Source: Thermothielavioides terrestris NRRL 8126
Taxonomy: Eukaryota; Ascomycota; Sordariomycetes; Sordariales; Chaetomiaceae
Length of the DNA stretch: 64,000 nucleotides
Reading direction: 5' to 3'
Assembly: GCF_000226115.1 (NCBI RefSeq)
Contig: NC_016459.1
Span: forward strand, 2,279,501-2,343,500
Shown one piece after another: positions 33,308 to 46,909 of the stretch. Made by a program: the position numbers and the translations under genes. The notes beneath the pieces were generated by a model, which worked only from the letters and a program-made list of their open reading frames with translations, had not been told where the DNA came from and searched no databases. The number at the start of each line of letters is the position of its first letter. Position 1 is the stretch's first letter.

Positions 33308-34666
33308 ATGCTAAGCAACTAGTATATCTACGATATATCGTAGGAAATCACTAATAAAGCGAGCGACTAGAGGCTACTACTATATAGGATTACAAACTGT
33401 TAGATCGATCTTTTACTAATATCGAAAACAACGATCTTTATAGCCTAGAAATACGTCTAGGTAGTCTAAAGTAAAATAAGGGATTCGCTAATATCGAAAG
33501 ATAAACGCTATACTAATAAGTATACTATAATCTTAGTTAAATATAAGGCTATTTATAGTATAATTAAGATCTATCGACTAAACGTTAGATTACTATATAT
33601 CCAATAGGTCCTACTAAGCAATTAGCAAGATTAGTATAGGATATAGCGATTGGTTTATATCGACGATAGGCTAATTAACGTAGTTGAATAGTACTATAAT
33701 ATCTAGGTCCTTCGTCCAATGTTTATAGAGCATTATAATAGTAGACCATTTAAGCGTTAGATATATTATCTTACTATACGCCTAAACCGAGCGTCAACGC
33801 TTTTAATCTAGGTATAGGGTCGTAAATAAACGTTGTACTTCCCTTTTATATTCGCCCTCTAAGTAGAAGAAGACTAATACTTTTATAGTAACAAGGTGCT
33901 TTGCTATAGCTATAAACTATTATACTAATGTTCAACAACTCTTTTTAGTAAAGACGGAGACGTCTATATAACTTAGCCCTTTAATAGCTACACTTCTCTT
34001 ACTTCTCTCTTTAGCAATAAGTACACTAACTATATCTAGTTAGAGAAGGAGTATACTTAGACTTACGTCTATAGGAATGATTAGAAGTACTTAGCTTAGG
34101 ACTTAATCTTATAGGACTATCTTTTATACAATTCGAAGAACGATCCTAGGCTAAAGCTATACCTAGAAGAGGTAGGCTAAAAGTGGTTTATCCTACTAGA
34201 GGTTGCTATTAGAGAACAAATAGTATAGTACTAGGCTAATCGTAAAAGCTTACGTTACTAAAGGATAGAGAAAACGGATAGGGATAAATAGAGGGTAGGA
34301 TATAGTCTAGGAGCTTAGCCTATAGATAATAGATCGAAAGACTATATATCCTAATTATAGATTTTTCTTAGCTTTAACTTTAGCTCTAAGAAACTTAGTC
34401 CTATATAATAGAAACTATCTATCTAAAGGATAAAAGTGAAAAAGAAAAGGTAAAAACGACTATAAAGCCTCTAAGAGTAGAGCCGCCCTTTAGAAAGAAA
34501 ACTTAGATACTAGTGAAAAAGAATAAGGGCTTAAAGGATAAAAATAAATAAACGATAGTAGATAGACGAAGACTAAGTGAGACGTAGCTAATAGAGATAT
34601 TATTAGTAAGTAGAAGGCTAATATAACAATAGGTATTAGGAAGAAAATATAGTAAAACGTTAATGA
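33308..34666 (+). pseudogene. B1 cargo gene 2: unrecognised 452-codon frame, antisense to gag-pol
   Basis: From the ATG at 33308 one plus-strand frame extends 452 codons to a TGA at 34664-34666, interrupted almost only by TAG/TAA that RIP can make from TGG, CAG or CAA, plus one TGA where B2 has CGA. B2 has the same frame with the same start and stop spacing (49578-50936). Recognisable text includes KNDPRLKLYLEEVG and ANRKSLRY. The centre has several Cys or Cys-derived codons (KVLCYSYKL), and the last ~100 residues are strongly basic (KVKKKR). No known domain was recognised; a nucleic-acid-binding protein is possible from the basic tail, but this is speculation. It is divergent from the protease and convergent with pol. 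Confidence 0.72.
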
Positions 34667-34739
34667 AACTATTGGAGGTAGTAGCTTCTAGGACCTCCCT
34701 CCTTCTTAAACTATATATCTTTATACGTTTAGAGGGCTA

Positions 34740-37700
34740 ATGTTAAAAACTAAGTAGTTTTCTATATAGGATTTCTATAATAAGCTTTTAACGAGGTTAC
34801 TCCTTCTTTACCCCCTTTGTAGTAGTACGAGTTTAGCCTGCCTAAGGCGCTATAGTACAACTAGGGGTTTCTTCCTTAAGGACCTCCTCCTCTACTATAG
34901 TTGCAACGTCCTTAGCAACTATTTATATAATTTCCTCCCTTAGTAGGCTATCGCTATAAATATAATAAGGATCGCTAAAGCGGTACTATCGACTAGTTAA
35001 GGCGCTATATAGTTCGTTGCTATAAGGAAGTTTAACCAGTTGACTATTGTTAGAAGTCTTAGCTAGTTAATAGGGGTGATAACCTATAGTCTAGTCGCTA
35101 ATATTCTAGTTGTCTTTGGTAGTACTCGACCCCTCTTTACTATCTTTATAGAGCTTTAAACGACTATCGAGGTAGTAGCGTTCTCCTTAGAAGTGTCTAG
35201 TATATATCTCTCTATTATAGAGCGCTAAAGTAGCTAAATCTCGGTTAGCGCTAGGGCTAGGATTAGCTCCCCCGTCGTTCTATACTTTGTTATAGCGACT
35301 ATCGAGGCGATAGCCTCTATCGAGGTAGCTATCGTTGTAGCAACCGTTATAGTAATATTCGTCGTCGCTATACCCCTCTAAGTAGAGGAACAGGTTTATA
35401 CTATCTACTTCTAGCTAGACGTTATCTAGTTTAAAGAACTTCTTTATATAATTTAGAGGATATAGCGTCTAGATAGGTATATTATCCAAAGTCTCTAGGA
35501 AGTAAGTGTCCTAGTCTTTGATTATCTAAACGTAGAATAGGCTAAACCAACGATACTCTAGCTTTTAGACTAAGCTTATATCTAGCTACTAAACGTTATT
35601 GTAGATAAGGACGAGGTCGCCAATAGATATTACCGTGTTTTCTAGGCGAAATTTACATTTATAGGCCTTATTGTAGCGTTTAGCTAGCTTTTTATAAGCT
35701 ATAGCAACCTATTTAACGACAATCTTATAGTTGTACTTAGCTTCCTAGAGGATATAAGTATAGAAGGCAATAAGCTTTATATAGAGTCTTATAGGATCCT
35801 CTCCCTCTATCTAGGTATAGATAGAGTCCTAGGTAAGAATTTACTAAATAGGAACATTAAACTTGACTAGACTAATAGGCTTATAGTTGTAGATAAGAAA
35901 GAAGGGAGATATTCTATAAGAGCCTCTAACAGTTATACGATCTATATATAAGATATATAGAAGGAGCTTCCTCTACCTCTTTCCTATACTATTAGTCATC
36001 TTTATAAACAAGATAGTAATCAGGATATAACTAGCCTTATTCACTCCGTTTATATATAAATTATATAGTAAAATAATGACTCTCCTAATCTATAGTTTAT
36101 AGAGGATCTCCTTAACTTCGTCCTTGAACTTAGAGCCTCTATCGACGACTATAACAATAGAGTAACCCTAGCGACAAAGGATATACTATATAATAAAGGA
36201 CTTAATAGCTTTAAAGGACTTATTTAGTAGGATCTTAGCTTTAATATATTCTATAAGATCGTTGTATACCTCGACGAGGAAATACTTCTTCTTTTTATAG
36301 CTAAACAGTATATATTAGATATCGAGGTGCTATTTAGTAAAAGGGAAAGGCAGAGGCATAGTCTAGTTTGCCACTTCCTCGAACCTTTAGGCATTATACA
36401 TCTAATATAGTGTACAAGCCTAAATCTACTCTACTATATCTTTGTATATACTATACTAGTAGTAGTAGTTCGTTACTCGTCGATACGTCACCTCTCTCCT
36501 ATAATAGCCAACTTCGCTATAGTACTAGTCGAAGATCAAACGCCTCTCTTTAGGGATATCAACAACGTACTTATAATACTACGAATGGTTTATACTCTAG
36601 AGGAAAAGGTAATAATCTTTAACGAAGTACTTTACTACTTCCCTTTTGAGCTAATGTCGCTTCTAGTATAGCCTATAGCCTAGTGGGGTCTCTATCGTCG
36701 ATAAGAAGTAAGCGATGTCCTAGGAACGCTAGGAATAATCGTCCTAAAGGCGGATAGGCTCTAGCTTCCCTTCTAGATACAATGCCTCTTCGCCTATACG
36801 GTTGACAAAGATCTAGGCGTTGACCTAATCGTTGATATCCTCCTCTACTTTCTTCTCTATATAGTTAGAGGGCCTAGGAGGTTTATAGGACAACGCGTTG
36901 GCTACAACATTCTTAGGACCTAGGATATACTTAACTTCGAAGTTAAATAGATAGATCTAGGCGATCCAACGTATTATTAGAGCACCTAGAACATTGTTTA
37001 TAGTACTATTAAGCTGATAGACTAGAACCAAAGTATTAGTCTCTATAATAAAACGTATACTAAAGAGGTAGCGACGAAAACGCTTTAGAAGGAAGAGTAG
37101 CCTCTTTAACTCCCTCTTCGTAGTATTATACTGCTTTTCTACCTTTGACTAAATACCGCTCTCGAACTAATATAGATGTCTTTTACTATTAGGGCTAATC
37201 TACTTAAGTACTCTACTCTATCTAAGGATATTAGCGTTGTAGACTAAAAAGATTATATTGAACTAAGGATTATTATAGATAAGTATCACTAAAACTAAAG
37301 TAGTAATGATTTTCTCCTTTAGTTTATCTATCGCCTTTTATTTAGAGGGCCCCTAGGTCTACTTAGCATCTTTCTTTATTAAGGTATATAAAGGAATCGC
37401 GATAATCGTAAAACCTTTAATCTAAATCTAGTAGTATCTAACTATTTTAACGAAAATATATACCTCTTTAATATTAGAATAGGTCTTCTACTCCCTTATC
37501 TTAATCACCTTTGCTTCTTTAGGAAGGTGCCCCTCTAGTATATAGAGATAACTAAGTAGGACTACTTTTAGTTACATCTACTTCAATTTCTTAATAGCGA
37601 TAGTCGTACTTACTAGCTCTACGTTTAGCAACATTATATCGATATTCTTAAGATGCTTAACAATAAATTCTCGACGTCCCCCTTTATCTAAATAGCTAGT

Positions 37701-40700
37701 ATAATTAGATCGAGGACCTTTTATAGTGATATCGTCTAGATAGATACGATAAATATTAGGGATAAGGTTATCGAAGATCATTGTTATAGCTTGCTAGAAC
37801 TAGGCAATGGAATTTATATCTCCTATTAGCAGTATATATATATAGAAGAGCTTAATTAGCGTTGTAAAAGTCGTTAAATCCTAGCTATACTTATAGAGGT
37901 TGACCTAGTTGTATCTAGAGAAGAGATCTAGGAGGGATATTAGTCTATAGCCCTCGAAGTCTTTACTAAATTCCTCTATAGTAGGTAGAACGAAAGTATT
38001 ATAGATCGTTATAGTATTAGCCTTTTAAATATCATTGATAAGCTATAAACTACTATCCTTTTTTAGAACTAGGAACTAGTTATTATAGTAGCTTATATAG
38101 CTATACTCAATGATTCTTTATATCTACTTCTCTCTAAGTAGATCAACGACCTTCTATATTAGCAGTTTTAGGATTAGGATCGACTTACTTTGCTAGGCCT
38201 TATATAGGATAGTCCTAATATACTAGGGCGGAACGACGTCTTTATAGATATACTTATACTTAGTAAAATCCTATATAAACGTAGCCTCCTAGTTCTATAA
38301 GATCTTAGTAAATATCTCTCTCTTTAGCTTAGTGAGAAAACTATCTATAGTAGCGAGCATTTCTTAAAGACGCTTTTCAGTAAGTCTCAAGCCTAGTTCA
38401 AGATCTAAGAAACGAAGGACTATAAGGTCTTCCTAGTCCTTCTTAAACTATATTTTAGCTTTAGCCTTCGTAAGCCGCTTTTCTTACTATAACAGGTCTC
38501 CCTTTAGCGTAGAGCTATCCAACAGTGCTAAGTCAATAGGCTAAACCTTATTCGTAATATTCTTCTAGAGTATAAACGTCCTTAGGGCCTCCTTAAACTT
38601 ATAGTAGAATACCCGCCTTAGCCTTCTATTAGAAAAGAGGTTTCTAATCGGGGTCCCCTTCTTCCCTTTTAAATAGGGCAACAATTTAATTTTACCCTTC
38701 TTCTTCCGTCTAGACAAAGAAGATAATAAATAAGAATATATAATATAAAAAAGAGTGCTAAAGAGTAGTATATAAGACTTCTATAAAATAAAATAAAAAA
38801 CTGCTTTACCTATATAATCGTCGAGGAAACTAAGAGTAGTCTCGCCCTTTTCTATCTCTACCTAGTCAAAGATTCTTTTAAGACTCTTCGTTAATCCTTG
38901 AAATTACTTCTAAATAGATAGTTATATTAGAGATAATAAGCAATTTCGTTGGACAATCTTCTTAAAGACAATATATACCTAGACTATCTTCTTCTCTATA
39001 ATTAGATTAACGGTAATTAAGTTACTATCGTAGTAATCGAAGGTTAGAGCGATATCTTTGATAAACGATATACTAAGGATTACTTTATAGCTATTAGTAA
39101 TGTCCTTAGTTATAAAGAAGTGAAGGTTGATACCGACTCCTCCTAGGTATAAAGTGACCTAAGTCTCTCTAATAAATGGTGCTAAGCTATAAAGACCCTT
39201 TAAAATAACCTTAGTAGGCTAGTATAGTATTATATACTTTTCAACAATATTTATTAAGATATAGTTATACTTTAAACCAAAGTCGATCAAAGTAAGGTGC
39301 TTATTATAATAGCCCTTTTCGAACTAGATATATAGAGTAGGAAGAGACTATACTTTTATTATTATACTAAGTTCTATATATTACAAGACTAAAAGCGTTG
39401 AGATAGACTTCTAGAGCAAAGTATAGATATAATTATCAATGTCTCTAGATAGACCTTTATAAATCCAATATTCCTAGAGGCTTCCTATATAAATACCCTA
39501 TATACTGTCTTTAATAACTTTAAAGATTACTAGAACTATCTTAGTTTAACTAAAGGAAAAGTCGTTAAATATATTTATATTAGTATATAGAGCCTATATA
39601 TAGACCCTTATATCTTTTAGTACAGTGGTTAGTCTATTAGGCTTAGGAACATTGGACCCCTTATAGTCAATGACCTCAACGTTAGTGGAAATGCCCTATA
39701 GATATACGATTAAAGCGTTCTTATACTTAGGTAAGATATAGACTAAGTTATCAAGGGTTAGACTGGTCTTCGCCTTTATCGTAATATAGATTATATCCTT
39801 TATATACAAAGGCAATATAGTAACCTTTAGCGTAGGTGGCTTAGACTATAGCTCCTCTTTCTTTATATAATTTACTATAGCTAGGTTTTTAAGGATAGTT
39901 ATATAAAGAGGCTCCGCTAAAGGTATAGGAGTGCCACCTATCTAGAAGTCATCTTCCTTTTTGTCCTCAACGAACCAACGTTTAATAGGCAATGTACTTT
40001 AAAGTATAGTCTCTACTTTCTCGTCCACTTCCTCTTTAGCTTCCCCCTCGGTCTAGTCAAAGAGAGGAAGAGGTAGTTGATAGAATTCGTTAGCCTTTAA
40101 TATAGGCTATAAGACAACCTTCTAAGTTAAGATACGACCTCCCTCTAATGGAACTATATAAAACGACAACTAATTAGACGCTATATAATAGAAGGTGGAG
40201 GTAAGCTTAGGCTCCCCTTTATATATAAGACGATTGATCGTCGTCTAGACGGTTGTAGGCTCCTAATACGGTTTAGGCTACTAGAGGTAGTGCTTATTTA
40301 GCATTAGAGATATATCTAGCTTAAATAGGCGACTATTTAAGTGTTTATACTTACAATAGTATACCTAGTATATAGGGTAGCTATTATACTATAGGCAATA
40401 GGCTATATATACGAGGACAAGCTAGCTAATCTTGCTAACCTCTTATATATTATCAACATTTGCCTTTATAAAGGTGATCGTCTTAGCTAGTATATAGCCC
40501 TTCTTACTCCTATCGCTAAGGTAGTAGTCTATACCCTTATAATATATTAGACCTATAGCTATAGCTTTTATAGCTTCTATATACTTAAAGACTATATAGT
40601 TAGAGTTACTATAATAGTAGCAATAGCTAGAGCTTATAGGTCTACTATAGCTAGAAGGACGATTATCAATATATAGGCCAGTGATAAAGCTAATACGTCT

Positions 40701-41855
40701 CTCCTATAAGTAGCTCCACTACTAGAAATATATCTAGAGAACCTTAATCTCGTTAAGAGTAGGATCGATTCTATATAAACAAAGGGCTTCGATCTTCTAC
40801 TCAAACTACTTAGCGATCTTCTACTTCTAGATACGTAGACGCTAGAGCTAATTAGCTAGATCATTGATATCGTCGAGCGTAGGTATAAGAGCTTTCTTTG
40901 GCTCCTCCTCTTCCTACTTCTATAGCTTAGGGGTCGTCTTAATAGTAGACGTAGCTAGAGGCGAGTAGTACTTCTATAAATCGATCTTACGCTCGTAGGT
41001 CTTAAGAAAGAGGTCTTCTACGTTAAGACCCTTTTAAAGAGTATCCTAAACGAACTTAAGGAAGTTTATTTACTTTATAGTATAGATAGAGTCCTTATTG
41101 TCCTTCTTTAGGGTATACTAACGATCTTTAAGAGCTATCTAGATCTATTAATTAAATATATACTATATAGTTGGAACGATTATATACTATAGCTCTTTAT
41201 AAACTTTAGTAAAGGCGATAGCGTATATACAATTAATTAACTTAAAGTAGTTATAGATAACTTTATTGACTAGTTAGCATTTCTTTTCGATTAGATTATA
41301 AAAGTAACCTCTGTCTCTATACTATTTAGGATCGTCGCCCTTCTAGCACTTTAGGAACTTAGCTTTAAAAGCTACTTAGGTCTCTTAATCCTTTTTCTCC
41401 TAATAATAGATAATAGGCTAGATCGTAGTATTGTACTAAAGTTCGAATAGATATATATAGGTCTTGTTATTAGTAACCTAATGAGCCTTATATATCTCTT
41501 TGAAGATTTCGATCTAATATATAGCATTCTGACTAGAGAAACGGCCTTAAAGGCTAGCCTTCGCTAGAGTCGGAAAGGTTGTGCTAAACGTAGTAGCAAG
41601 AATATACTTAGTCATCTTCTTTAGAGCTTTAGCTTTGGAGAGACTAGAAGGTATTACTATAGATACCTCTATATAGATAGGCGGAGTAGAGGTATCTAGC
41701 GAAGATAGAAGGGGTGTTTACACCGCTTTAGCCAAGTCTTCTTCGCTTAATATACCTTAGAAAGACTATAAGATAGATATATCTTTAGACTTTCCTTCGA
41801 AGGTTAATGTTAAGATTAATAGTATTATAGAGGTCGACGGAATTCCTAGAGCTTC
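34740..41855 (-). pseudogene. B1 gag-pol polyprotein, Ty3/gypsy order, RIP-damaged
   Basis: Colinear with the B3 polyprotein frame, which is easier to read. The RT active site YLDD lies at 37731-37742, in a stop-free stretch (37578-37781) reading IYRIYLDDITIKGPRSNY. Upstream in coding sense are gag with a zinc knuckle remnant (about 40.6 kb) and protease. Downstream are RNase H and integrase to about 35.4 kb, then a Tyr/Asp/Arg-rich C-terminal extension. Confidence 0.85.
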
Positions 41856-42741
41856 TATAGACAGTATATGTATATATCGCTAGAGTCTAGTTATTAGACG
41901 CTTAGCTATTGTCTTTAAGAAAGGCAACGACTATATCGATAGACTATAAAAAGACTAATATATATACTTCTATAGGAATATTAACTCCTTTAACGTCTAT
42001 CCAAAGGAAGAAAACCTTTTAAAAAGCTAGGTTCTTTTAGAATATATAGTCTAAACGTTCTAAAGGATGACTATAGGTTCCTTATAGATTACCTAGATAT
42101 CCTTAGCAACCAATATACTAGACCTAACTAGTGTAATAGCGGTAAGAGTATAGCTCTTAAGAAGAAAAGTAAAAGTCTATACTAAGACCTTATATCTAAT
42201 ATAAAACAATGCTAGATATACTATTAGAAGGAGCTAAGTGTCGTAAAGGTATAGTCCTAAGCTTAGAAGCTTATAAGTAGCTACTACATTTAACTACTTT
42301 TATAACTAGTTTAGCTAGACTAAGGAAGAAAATGATAATCGATAAAAATTCTACCCCTATCTTTATTTAGGAGGATAGAACTGTCGTCTTTCGATTAGAT
42401 TAGCGTTTTACAACCGCTATATCGATAATAACAAAGCTTCAATAGGTCTTTAAAGTGTTGAGGATAATGGAATATCTTTTCGATGCCCTACGCTATCTAG
42501 GCAAAGGAAGGTCTCCTAGGACAAGGTCTCAATAGACCCCTAGAACGTATATACCTCAATAGGTTTCTATACCTCCTAGAGATATCGGTATTAGTATACT
42601 AGAGCCTTAATAGGTTAGCTATATCGTTGTTATATAGCTATTAATATAGTATTGTATAGTTCTATAATCTTAGAAGACTTTGTAGTCTATACTATCCCAT
42701 TTAAATATAGAGCTAAGCTCCTTCCCGATTAAGCCTCTATT

Positions 42742-43238
42742 TGAAATAGTATAAAACCTTTATACTAACCTACCCTACTATACCTAGGATCAAGTGTATA
42801 AGATAGCTCTTAAAGGAATATAGTATACCTCTAGATAGATGAAGATAGTATATATCGAGTAGTAGGAAGGATATCTCCTAAGAGGAAGATACGTAGCTTA
42901 GATACGTTTAATAGAATATAGTAGAAAGACAAAAGACAATAAGAATATAGTCAGAGCTCAATAGCTCGAATGCCTATCGTCTAGACAGAGGTAGAACAAC
43001 GAAAGGAGAGGCTTAATAGCCTTCCTAGAAGAAGGAGGACTACCAACGTAGTGTCAATGAACATGTATTGACAACTGCTTAATATCTTGTTTAATGATAA
43101 AGAAGATAGGCTTAGCCTACTTAAATATATATGATTAGAGGGCTAGACCCCCTAACAACGAATGCAACGCTCTAAGACAAATAGAAAAGTAGAAAAACTA
43201 GGTCCCCCTATGTCTAGGTAGTCTATCACCCTAATCTA
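42742..43238 (-). repeat. B1 LTR (5' LTR in coding sense), 497 bp
   Basis: It begins TGAAATAGTATAAAACC and ends CCCTAATCTA. It is followed by TTAC at 43239-43242 and then A1 sequence. The inner side reads AATAGAGGCTTAATCGGG on the minus strand, possibly a primer-binding site with TGG turned to TAG; the tRNA was not identified. Confidence 0.9.
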
Positions 43239-46200
43239 TTACTATACAAGGCCTTTATCCTTTTAGAGGCTAGGATATCGCTTAATAACCTCGATGAATC
43301 AGTTAGTGATATTAGAATCCTTAGTATATATATATACGCTGTCCTTAGTAACGACCTTATCTAGGCTTAGATCTATACAAAGGCTGAGAGTTGACTACTT
43401 CTCCGGTACGAATGGCTTGCTAGCTGGTTTAAGGTCGTTGGCCTATACTAGTTAGAAGACGTAGTCGCTTATCGGCGTGGTGGAATTGGTATCATTGAAT
43501 TCGTTAGCGGAGACAGCCTTTGCGAGGTTGATAGCTAGGGGTATCGATGACTTGTCGTAGCTATACCGAGCTATAGCTACGATATAGTCATCGAACGCGA
43601 ATTCGCTATTGATTGGTATAACCGCGGTAGACTACGCTACTAAATAAGGGGGTTTGATATCTGTGGCTACGGCTAGGGTGGCTATCGTAGTTATCGCTGT
43701 ATTAGCTACTAAGGCCGTTAGGGTAGAAGTCTAGGAATACACTAGGAAACTACTATCTTTGTATTTGTAGATCTTGCCTACTAGGTACCACTTTAGGATC
43801 TTGATAATGCTATACAAAGTGTTCTTGATAGTAGCTACTTTGGCGGTTCTAGCTATAACTATAGCGTAGTATATAGCTAGGTGGTTGGAGTGAAATATAA
43901 AGGATCGGCCTTTCGGCAGTAGTTTATATTCGACTAGGATCTCCGCCTCCTAGTTAGGTAAAAGTATAATCGTATAGGTAGTCTTAACCTTATATATATA
44001 TAGCGTAGAGTATACATTGATAGTGAACGGGATAGTAAACTTAAGAGCCTAGAGGTCGACCTTCTTTGTACTATAGTTGATTAGGGCGTAGTAGCTATCT
44101 AGAAAATTGTTATTAAATAGGAGATTAGGTCCTAGGGAATCCACTACCTAGGTAGAGTAGATAAACTTGTATAAGGTAGGCTTGTTGTCCTTTATATTAG
44201 CTAGGAAGATAGTAAAGGTGGCCTAATACGAGAGGGCGAGCTTCTTATTACTTATATTTATTACCTTGCCTTTACAGCGTTCAATAGTGTAATTAAAGTA
44301 GTTCAATAAGTTTCGACCGATAATGGAATAGCTAGCTCCTAGATCGAGGTACACTTCTAGTTCCTCGCTATCTTCCTTTATATAGGCGGCAATACAAAGG
44401 TGGGTATAATTGCTAAGTGGGCTATCGATACTATCGTTTGATTCTAGGGCTAGAGCTTCCTTGACTTAGTACACTATAACTTCAAGGGTCTCCGGCTTAC
44501 GCTCTATAGCTAATTCGTCTATAGATTCTACTGCTATAGCTATTGTTCTAATCTTTACTAGACGGCGAAAAATGCTATTCTTTATGTCCTTACAATGCTT
44601 CAAATACTAGAACAGAGCGTTGTAAGAATCTAGGACAGTAGCATAGTAGCTATAAGTACAACGTTTAAGTATAGCCTAGTTAGCTATATAGTTCTTCTAG
44701 ACGCGCCTTGGCCCAGTGCCTTTATAGGTCTTAACGTGCTATTACACTTCTTGCTTAGCTTGAAAGGTCTTATAGCACTTATAGTATATAAGCTTTAAAT
44801 CAATAACTATATAGGCGATCTCTAATTCTAAGGATAATACGATAATAGATATAGTAGAGCATTCCGATATAGTATCTAACGTATCGGCATTGTTCCTAGA
44901 TTCGGGATTAGCAGTAAAATACGTATAGTTATAGTGCTGGTCGCGCTTATAGTCGTCATTATATTAGCCTTTTTAGTCGTTGCGCTAGTCCTTCTAATCG
45001 TCGTGTCAGTCGTCACGTCGGCGGTCGTCCTTCTTATAGTCACGATTACAACGATTATACTCTTAGAGTCGGCGTTCATCACGATCCTAGTCACAGTCGG
45101 CTAGGCGGTAGTAATCGCCGCTATAGCAATAGCGATCCTTATAATTGCTTCGAGACCTATTAGCCTAATATTAAAGCGTCTGCTTAGTCTTTTCTTCCTT
45201 CTCTTTACTACTCGGCTTCTTCTATATATTAGGATGCTTCTTTATAGCCGTTGACTTCAATATAGCTCGCGATTGCTTTTACTCGTATAGGCACTAATTA
45301 AGCAATATAAAAAACTAGAGGTAACGAATATAGCGTTGGATATTCAGATCTATATATTCCTAGATCTAATGTATAGTACCCTACTAGTTAGAGCCGTCTA
45401 CATTGTCGTTCATTGTATATACTTAGCGCAATTTGCGTTCAATGAACTTTATAAAAGCTTCTTCGTTAATAGCGATATCCTTGAGATATAGGAACATAGT
45501 ATTGAATTTCTTTATAGCCACCATTGAATCTAGCTTAAAGCGCTTACTTAGGGCCTCTAATATCGCTTTAAGGCCTTGCTCTTTAAGAAAGCGACAATAG
45601 CTATTGGAAATTCCTTCGAACTACTAGAGTTGGGCCCTACCTTTAAGGAGCGTAGGAAACATTTTAACAATCTGCCACTTAATAGATCCGTCGTTATCCT
45701 CGATAAAGGTCTCAATATAGGCTTAAAAACGATAAGCATTAGTATAAGTAATCGCCTTACCTTCGTAGATTACTCCTAGGCCATTAGGGTCTAGGTAGAA
45801 AGGATCAAAGACACTAATGTCCTTACATTTAACCTTGAATTCGGTTTAGCTTGTTATATAGCTAGAATTATAAGTGCTATCGTAGTACTAGCAGCTATTA
45901 GGCGTTAGGCTATCGCTTTAAAGGTTTAGACAATAACAATGATATAGTTCTACTTAGCGTAGGCTATTATAAACGAGGTTGTACTAGGAGCTAATAGCTA
46001 TACCTTCTTTAGAAATCGGATATACCGTCTATATAGGAATAGGCTATATAGGCTAAGCTAGTAGGTTTAGCTACGCCGGTAGGTAAGGCTATGCTAGCTA
46101 GTGAGGAGCCTAGTTAACTAGATATATAGGTGCCTACTAACGTAGATCTAGGTCGATATATAATGTAACTAGTGTGGTTATAGCTAGCTACGCTAGAGGC

Positions 46201-46379
46201 GTTTATAGAAGACGATCGACTAGCGAAGCCTAGCTCTGCCTATAGTAGTCCTCCGTTACTATACGCTGTCTTAGTATACGCTATAGGCTGTTTAACGTCA
46301 AATTATCGAGGCCTAGAATAGTGGGCTAAGGTTGACGCTAAGTCTAAGATAGTAAAATACCCGTATATAGGCGATCTAT
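43239..46379 (-). pseudogene. A1 segment 3: protease and gag portion, RIP-damaged
   Basis: It aligns with A2 from about 24.65 kb onward, continuing A1 across the B1 insertion. On the minus strand LDLGASYSIIGRN (about 44.3 kb) marks the protease. The Arg/Asp-rich gag region lies at about 44.9-45.15 kb. It is cut at 46379 by B2, and the A1 5' end is outside the window. Confidence 0.8.
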
Positions 46380-46876
46380 TGAAATGGTGCAAAACCTCTA
46401 TACTAACCTACCCTACTACACCCAGGATCAGGCGTATAAGATAGCTCCTAAAGGAATATAGTATACCTCTGGACGAATGAAGATAGTATATATCGAATAG
46501 TAGGAAGAATATCTCCTAAGAGGAAGATATATAACTTAGGTACGTCTAGTAGGATATAATAGAAAGACAAAAGACAATAAGAATATAGTCAGAGCTCAAT
46601 AGTTCGAATGCCTACCGTCTAGACAGAGGTAGGACAACGAAAGGAGAGGCTCAATAGCCTTCTTAGAAGAAGGAGGACTACCAACGTAGTGTCAATAAAC
46701 GTATATTAACAACTGCTTAATGTTTTACTTAATAATAAAGAAGATAGGTTTAGCCTACTTAAATATATATAATTAGAGGGCTAGACCCTCTAATAACGAA
46801 TATAATGCTCTAAGACAAATAGAAAAGTAGAAAAACTAGGTCCCCCTATATCTAGGTAGTCTATTACCCTAATCTA
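46380..46876 (-). repeat. B2 LTR (3' LTR in coding sense), 497 bp
   Basis: It begins TGAAATGGTGCAAAACC, the least mutated start among the four copies, and ends CCCTAATCTA. It is followed by the same internal sequence as the B1 3' LTR. Confidence 0.9.
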
Positions 46877-46909
46877 CACTTCCCTTTTAAGCTTACTATA
46901 TACTTCTAT

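Larger units (their letters stand above)
30110..43238 (-). mobile_element. LTR retrotransposon B1, complete, 13.1 kb, with two cargo genes, RIP-inactivated
   Basis: Both LTRs are exactly 497 bp (30110-30606 and 42742-43238). Coding gag-pol is on the minus strand, about 41855-34740. Between pol and the coding-sense 3' LTR lie about 4.1 kb holding a Ulp1-like protease frame (minus) and an unrecognised 452-codon frame (plus). Distances are exactly those of B3: the RT YLDD motif is 5,000 bp from the 5' LTR in both, and the plus-strand frame ends 8,078 bp from it in both. Mutations are therefore almost only substitutions. It is inserted in A1. Confidence 0.92.

Noticed and set aside
34750..41855. 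A copia-type (Ty1) assignment for family B
   Set aside because: Integrase follows RT and RNase H in coding order and the RT motif is YLDD in a gypsy-like context, so Ty3/gypsy order fits better.
44876..45094. Thr/Ile-rich 72-codon minus-strand frame
   Set aside because: It is an off-frame reading of the Arg/Asp-rich gag region of A1.
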